A stretch of 64,000 nucleotides of DNA from Syngnathus acus (lineage: Eukaryota; Chordata; Actinopteri; Syngnathiformes; Syngnathidae): positions 10,082,039 to 10,146,038 of the forward strand of contig NC_051097.1 of assembly GCF_901709675.1 (NCBI RefSeq), written 5' to 3'. Within the stretch, counting starts at the first letter, position 1, and each line of letters begins with the position of its first letter. A model generated the notes under the pieces. It worked only from the letters and a program-made list of their open reading frames with translations, was not told the DNA's origin and made no database searches. This document shows positions 60,701-64,000 of this stretch, piece after piece. Both the position numbers and the translations under genes were made by a program.

Positions 60701-63700
60701 GCGCCTTATAATCCGGTGCGCCTTATATATGGACAAAGTTTTCAAATGGGCCATTCATTGAAGGTGCGCCTTATAATCCGGTGCGCCTTATAGTGCGGAA
60801 AATACGGTATATATAAATACATACGCATGACTGTGAGGACAGCAGAGGCAGTGGGTGGTGTCAGCAGGCCATTTGTGGGCGCGCAAGTGTAGTTCCCTGA
60901 ATCCTCCGGGATGAGTCTCGAAATGAGGAGGGTTCCATCAACCATGATCTTCACGCGTGACTTCAGCGACCTTCGAAGGAAAAAAACAAAATAACTCTTC
61001 AATATGCAAAGAACAAAGAATCATAACACCAAGAAATTCAACTTTCATACGCTGGCCAAGGCCGTAAAACATTGTGGGAATTTTTATGTTTTGTTGTTTT
61101 TCTAATAACACATGCTTGCTTTGATGTCGACCTTAACCGGTGACTGAATAGTGCTGTGAGCGCACCGTTTTCTTTTTTTTTTTCCATACGAGCAATGAAT
61201 CAAATGACTAATGTGAAGCGGTTAGTCCTTGCTGTGAACACGCAGAGATTTACCGCCAACTCAGTGGCTGTAAGCAGCTTTTTAGCCTCATTTTGCCACC
61301 AAATAAATGTATGATTCAGTCTCGGTGCTCACATTAAAATGCTATCGAGCGGCAGACATCTGTTTCCACCACATAATCTCTGATAAACTCCCGCTGCGCA
61401 AAGAGCTTTAATGCAGACACACAGGAAAATATAATGAAAGAGAATTGGAACGTTTACGTAGCTGTTATATATTTTCAGATTTGGAAAAACAGGGTGTTTC
61501 TCATTAATGGAGTTAAAAAAAACAACAACGCTTTCTTACAAAAATCAGGTCCATCCAAAAAAAAGTCTTTCTGCTCTCCAGATTTTTTCCCAGCAATCAC
61601 TCTGTGAAAAGTGGTGGGCGGGTGGTGCGCTGACAATCATGCAGAACTCCAACGATTTTTTTTTTCTGCCACTTAAATGGTAAAACGCTTTCCTATGTGT
61701 ATTTTTGCCCTCTGTGATTTTAAGACAATTTTGCTTTCGGTTTTTTGATGTGACGTGAGCCAAACACGTTTTATGTTGTCGGAGAGCGTTTTGTGGGAGT
61801 GCCGACTTGTCACACTTATTCCCACTGTGCGTACTTATCTACAACAAGCTTGACATACACGCAATGGAACACAAGTGTCTGATGATATATGTACGAGTTG
61901 ACACGCAAATACGCACACTTCGCTGAAAGAAAAATATAAAATATGGATTGCGTAATTCTTAATGGATGACAAAAATAAATTTTAAAAAACTCTCTTGAAA
62001 TTTGTGATAGTGTAAAAAAAATTCATCTGCTTGCGCCTGTGTGACAAGTCAATTTTGTATTATTACAAATATTTATTTATTTAATTTTTCATTTATTTAT
62101 TATTTTCTATTGTTTTTATTTTTCTATTTTTTTTTATTCTTAATAATACTACAAAGAAAACAGAGAGTAAAAAGTAAAGGTGCACACTTAATCAAATTAA
62201 TTTTAGAACTGACTCGAGGTGGTAGACGTTGTCTCCTCCTTTCAGCCACACATAGGTCATGTTTGAAGGGTCAGCCACAGCCTGACAGTGAAGAAGTGCA
62301 TCCTGGGATGCATTTAGAGAGCTACTTTTGGGAGGCACCACGATAACTGGGGGCCCTGGAGGAAAAGCAAAGACATTAGATCACTTAAGAAAGTTGTCAC
62401 AGTTGTACTTAAAGCCCTTTTTCAAACCGAGTCATGCGTTATATCCATTTGTGGCTACACTTCTGCTTAATTAGACTGATAAATCACAGTATCATCATGT
62501 TAAGAAGCTACAGTGGGATTAAAGCTCCAAAGTGTACCCTTGAAAGTTCAATCTGAATACTAAGAGAGATAATAATGATATAAATGAATTGAGGACGACA
62601 ATGTTAAAACTTCCCATGGGTTTACAATCCTCTGGTAGCATGGAAATAGAGGAGCTGTGAACAGTAAAGAAATCAGTTGCGCAATGGCTCCATTTAAATG
62701 ATGGGAACAAAGCTCTAAACTCGATGGTGTGTATTATTTAGCGTCTATATAGGAGGGCCGACTCATCCTATCTTTTTAAATATGCGCATTGAGTTTGAAG
62801 TCATTTAACGCTTGATGAATGTACACGAGTGACAGTGGTATTATAATTGCCAATAGAAGCCACGAGGGGGCGCCAAAGCAATGCAACTATATGAAAGAGC
62901 AAATAGGTGAGCTTTTCAACAAATAATGGATAAAATAATGGATACAAAATTCTGATGAGGCTGATATTTTACATGACATTACTGCTAATGTGCAGTATAG
63001 TATGATACTTGTTGAAATTTTGTCCCACCGTGAATGCATGCAGGCCCATGAAATCCCATTTAAACATTTGTGTTGTTCCGTGCGTGCCTGGAGGGGAATT
63101 TCCCTAGCAGGAATTTCTAAAGTTTGCATTTTCAGAACATTTCATGCAGTGGAGTGTAATCCAATTAGAGGCGCTTGCACATCACTATGCAATACACTGT
63201 AAAATGTTCTGGTGAAAATGTTCTCAAAGCTACTGTGTTATGGCAAATCGGAAACATTAGAGAAGACCGTTTGGCAGCGAGTCGGAGTTGAGGAAAGCAT
63301 CTTGAGCAGCCGCGACAGGATTCCGCATGGAAGCGCAGAGCTACCATAGCGCTTGATAAGCCAAATTGGCCTTCCAATGTTCTCAGACAATTGTTAGATG
63401 GGGGGCTGCACTGACTGAACCGAACCACCTATAGACTATAGCGGCTAAGTGCAATTTGAAAAGCTTTTTTATTTGTAACTTCTTGCTGATATAACCGGGA
63501 AAAAAAAAAACTAAATTTGAGATTTTTTTGGAGTCACTTATGACAGCTGGTATAATATTGGCGGTATCAATGTCAAGTGCTAATAATAGTGTTCGTCTTG
63601 AGAGTCCTTCCCTATGATGATGCAAGAGAGGGAAACAAAAAAATTGCATCGGCTCACAGCCGCGCAAGTGCAGACATGAGGCATCCCAAAGGAAACATGG

Positions 63701-64000
63701 CGGCAGACAGATTGACAGGCGGCAGAACAGATCGAAAGACAGACGCTTACTGACCTTTTATCTTGACTTTTGTTTGGAGAGTCGCGTTTCCCTCCGAGTT
63801 GGAAGCGTGACAGGTATACTGTCCAGCTGAGTGCACGTTCACTGCTGTCAGAGATAAGCCTTCTTTCTGGTAAACAACATTTGACAGATACAGAGAGGTG
63901 GGAATGTAAAAACTACATAATGAGAGATATTTGTTGTGTCCAACCATACCTGATCATTCCCTATTTGAATCACACTTCCATCCTTCAACCAGGTGATGGT
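51693..64000 (-). CDS. igsf9: IGSF9 (turtle homologue)-like immunoglobulin/FN3 receptor, 3' part of gene, 16 exons visible
   Basis: Type I membrane adhesion protein of the turtle/IGSF9 family, which acts in homophilic adhesion, dendrite growth and inhibitory synapse organisation. The minus-strand exons give the end of Ig2, Ig3 (GPPVIVVPP opening), Ig4, Ig5, FN3-1 (GTSPH...ISWEAGFDGG), FN3-2, a transmembrane helix (LLAGVLGGVGFMCLALVLLL) and a long cytoplasmic tail. The tail has the family block LITRSPDGHFVM, a charged helix rich in E and R (EREELARELQKYK), GGSYSSFASSGRGSMEPANG and KPSVDENYEWD. All 15 joins keep frame with GT-AG introns of 83-2,000 bp. The helix and tail motifs suggest IGSF9 rather than IGSF9B. 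The signal peptide, Ig1 and part of Ig2 lie beyond the right edge. The large tail exon has a +1 frame break (52,342-52,442), and the last exon is unresolved. Confidence 0.92.
51913..53989 (-). CDS. igsf9: igsf9-like large cytoplasmic exon, with +1 frame break
   Basis: Starts after CTCTCACTCACAG and ends CAAAG|GTAAGA. The first reading frame runs open to TAG at 52,342-52,344. It encodes the family block LITRSPDGHFVMTPYDTLN, Ser-rich segments, the E/R-rich helix ERERGNLTHCLKLAKEREEL and many Ser/Thr/Pro stretches. The second frame, open from 52,442 down, encodes the rest: YEEVPDCGGSYSSFASSGRG and SMEPANGRLSFSHFS. Restoring one frame needs one base skipped (or two added) within 52,342-52,442. 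No usable intron fits. It may be an assembly indel in a homopolymer (A5 near 52,432-52,436), a true mutation, or a truncating allele. Confidence 0.85.
54216..54252 (-). CDS. igsf9: igsf9-like micro-exon, proximal cytoplasmic tail (37 bp)
   Basis: Starts after CTTCCCTTCCAG and ends TCAAT|GTAAGT, phase 1 to 2. Encodes E-PPPAIYKCSSS. Small, but both splice sites are strong and the phases fit the exons on either side. Confidence 0.82.
54362..54529 (-). CDS. igsf9: igsf9-like exon, transmembrane segment
   Basis: Starts after GTGTCGTGACAG and ends CCGAAAG|GTAAAA, phase 1 to 1. Encodes GMEMYTSSSRLLESPEP, the helix LLAGVLGGVGFMCLALVLLL-GFAYLI, then the basic stop-transfer KHRRNLRSQKTPK. Confidence 0.92.
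54928..55012 (-). CDS. igsf9: igsf9-like exon, FN3-2 end and juxtamembrane segment (85 bp)
   Basis: Ends ATGG|GTAAGT, phase 0 to 1. Encodes DCVYELRLLTRRGELLSKPG then PSLNVSTM. The acceptor reads TTGGTCTCAG directly after a (GT)n-type tract rather than a pyrimidine tract. At 85 bp it is not a multiple of three, so skipping it would shift the frame just before the transmembrane exon. Confidence 0.88.
55021..55047 (-). repeat. (GT)n tract abutting a 3' splice site
   Basis: On the minus strand GTGTGTGTGCGTGCGTGTGTGTG is followed by TTGGTCTCAG and the exon. It occupies the place where a polypyrimidine tract is expected. Probably length-polymorphic. Confidence 0.85.
55325..55545 (-). CDS. igsf9: igsf9-like exon, FN3-2 N-terminal part
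   Basis: Starts after TACGTCTGTCAG and ends CACAAG|GTAAAA, phase 1 to 0. Encodes DPTASRGQLPKPPSSLSAS, VVLHWAAPLEQPAPITGFVL and EDWINLDEDISANRSEIIVV. Confidence 0.9.
55758..55948 (-). CDS. igsf9: igsf9-like exon, rest of FN3-1
   Basis: Starts after TTGTTCCTTCTGCAG and ends ACCTTAG|GTCAGT, phase 2 to 1. Encodes VKKISARANEGKHEWFSVP, GLSPATEYQFSVLSHNKVG and TGPFSEISTVRTL. The TEYQFSVLxxNKxGTxxFSE block is a family signature. Confidence 0.93.
56479..56612. mobile_element. Decayed MITE-like element (TATAAGGCGCACC family) in igsf9 intron
   Basis: 134 bp. The left end TACCGTACTTTCAGCTTATA and the right end AAATAAATACGGTA match the family termini, and two ATAAGGCGCACT units lie near 56,540-56,568. 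Several terminal substitutions make it an old copy. Confidence 0.6.
56986..57097 (-). CDS. igsf9: igsf9-like exon, start of FN3-1
   Basis: Starts after CTTCCCCTTACAG and ends GTTTG|GTAGGT, phase 1 to 2. Encodes G-TSPHVATSLSVSPGVKR then ANISWEAGFDGGSAQTFSV, matching the SPHxP...NxSWExGxDGG layout of the IGSF9 family. Confidence 0.92.
57745..57895 (-). CDS. igsf9: igsf9-like exon, Ig5 C-terminal half
   Basis: Starts after CTTTTTTTTCCAAG and ends GTCTTGG|GTGAGT, phase 0 to 1. Encodes VGLTRPLAYSVTPNGSLSLR, KDHHGIWECSVSN and RVALVKAFTQIFVL. Confidence 0.92.
58454..58570 (-). CDS. igsf9: igsf9-like exon, Ig5 N-terminal half
   Basis: Starts after TTCGCAG and ends ACTAAG|GTAAAT, 39 codons, phase 0 to 0. 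Encodes DPPSLIITPEKQYKQKVGR and TLLIPCQGNDDATVQVRWTK. Confidence 0.93.
59278..59418 (-). CDS. igsf9: igsf9-like exon, Ig4 C-terminal half
   Basis: Starts after TTCTCGCACAG and ends CTCCAG|GTACAT, 47 codons, phase 0 to 0. Encodes YPGWSVTQEGNLLMATVN, GVYTCTPFNSYGSMGRSG and PTQVILQ. The YTCxPxNxxGxMGxS block is strongly typical of the family. Confidence 0.93.
60071..60213 (-). CDS. igsf9: igsf9-like exon, Ig4 N-terminal half
   Basis: Starts after TTTCCTTTCTCAG and ends TCCTTG|GTGAGT, phase 1 to 0. Encodes PAQALGMPRETYLPTGMTG, MVNCSLIAQPPLLRVDWTKD and GEPLDLSL, with the Ig B-strand Cys and C-strand Trp. Confidence 0.92.
60422..60809. mobile_element. MITE-like element (TATAAGGCGCACC family), near-intact copy in igsf9 intron
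   Basis: The left end TACCGTATTTTCCGCACTAT and right end ATAGTGCGGAAAATACGGTA are perfect inverted repeats flanked by TA. GCGCCTTATAATCCGGTGCGCC units occur at both sub-terminal positions and a GTTTGAGCAACGTTGAGTTA unit is duplicated inside (near 60,597 and 60,673). The perfect ends make it the youngest-looking of the four copies in this window. Confidence 0.8.
60825..60970 (-). CDS. igsf9: igsf9-like exon, Ig3 C-terminal half
   Basis: Starts after TTTTTCCTTCGAAG and ends ATGC|GTATGT, phase 2 to 1. Encodes SLKSRVKIMVDGTLLISRL, PEDSGNYTCAPTNG and SAVLTVM. A MITE-like element begins 15 nt after the donor. Confidence 0.92.
62214..62355 (-). CDS. igsf9: igsf9-like exon, Ig3 N-terminal half
   Basis: Starts after TTTTCCTCCAG and ends CTCGA|GTCAGT, phase 1 to 2. 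Opens G-PPVIVVPP, the hallmark linker of this family between Ig2 and Ig3, and contains ALLHCQAVADPSNMTYVWLK and NVYHLE. The donor was chosen because it aligns NVYHLESLKSRVKIM with the IGSF9 family. Confidence 0.92.
63755..63866 (-). CDS. igsf9: igsf9-like exon, Ig2 C-terminal half
   Basis: Starts after TTTACCAG and ends AAAAG|GTCAGT, phase 0 to 1. Encodes KEGLSLTAVNVHSAGQYTC and HASNSEGNATLQTKVKIK, with the Ig F-strand YxC. The preceding intron is only 83 bp. Confidence 0.92.
63950..64000 (-). CDS. igsf9: igsf9-like exon, Ig2 (cut by window edge)
   Basis: 17 codons, TITWLKDGSVIQIGNDQ, with the Ig C-strand tryptophan. Donor is CAG|GTATGG, phase 0. Continues beyond 64,000. Confidence 0.85.

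Overview
This is a stretch of vertebrate chromosome, most likely from a teleost fish. It is AT-rich, has no operons or prokaryotic signals, and carries two intron-containing genes of vertebrate synaptic adhesion families. The rest is non-coding DNA with dispersed repeats of kinds common in fish genomes: short inverted-repeat DNA elements with TATAAGGCGCACCGG ends, a hAT-like element with CAGGTGTCAAA ends, decayed copies of a CATCCATTTTC...CCGCTT...CCCAGCTGACT repeat, and microsatellites. The species cannot be named from the sequence.

Layout. Positions 1-26,970 hold no gene I can support, only repeats and AT-rich intergenic DNA. Positions 26,972-35,631 (minus strand) hold an LRRTM4-type leucine-rich-repeat synaptic protein. 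Nearly all of its coding sequence is one exon (26,972-28,602). Only the start codon plus one base lies in an upstream exon (35,628-35,631), across a 7-kb intron, and a CpG-rich promoter/5'UTR candidate lies just upstream (about 35,632-36,180). Positions 36,200-51,690 are intergenic, with several tandem duplications. Positions 51,693-64,000 (minus strand, continuing past the right edge) hold an IGSF9/turtle-type receptor. Sixteen exons are visible, encoding the end of Ig2, then Ig3, Ig4, Ig5, two FN3 domains, a transmembrane helix and a long cytoplasmic tail. All splice phases agree, but the large cytoplasmic exon has a +1 frame break between 52,342 and 52,442, and the last exon is not resolved.

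How the genes relate. Both products belong to neuronal cell-surface families. LRRTM proteins are postsynaptic organisers that bind neurexin or glypican, and IGSF9 proteins are homophilic adhesion molecules of dendrites and inhibitory synapses. They lie on the same strand, igsf9 upstream of lrrtm4, about 16 kb apart. Nothing in the sequence shows co-regulation.

I found no evidence for a novel multi-gene system. The observations most worth checking are the igsf9 frame break, a (GU)n tract that replaces the polypyrimidine tract before an 85-bp igsf9 exon, a hairpin-forming element 15 nt from an igsf9 splice donor, and a 39-codon overlapping uORF at the lrrtm4 start codon.
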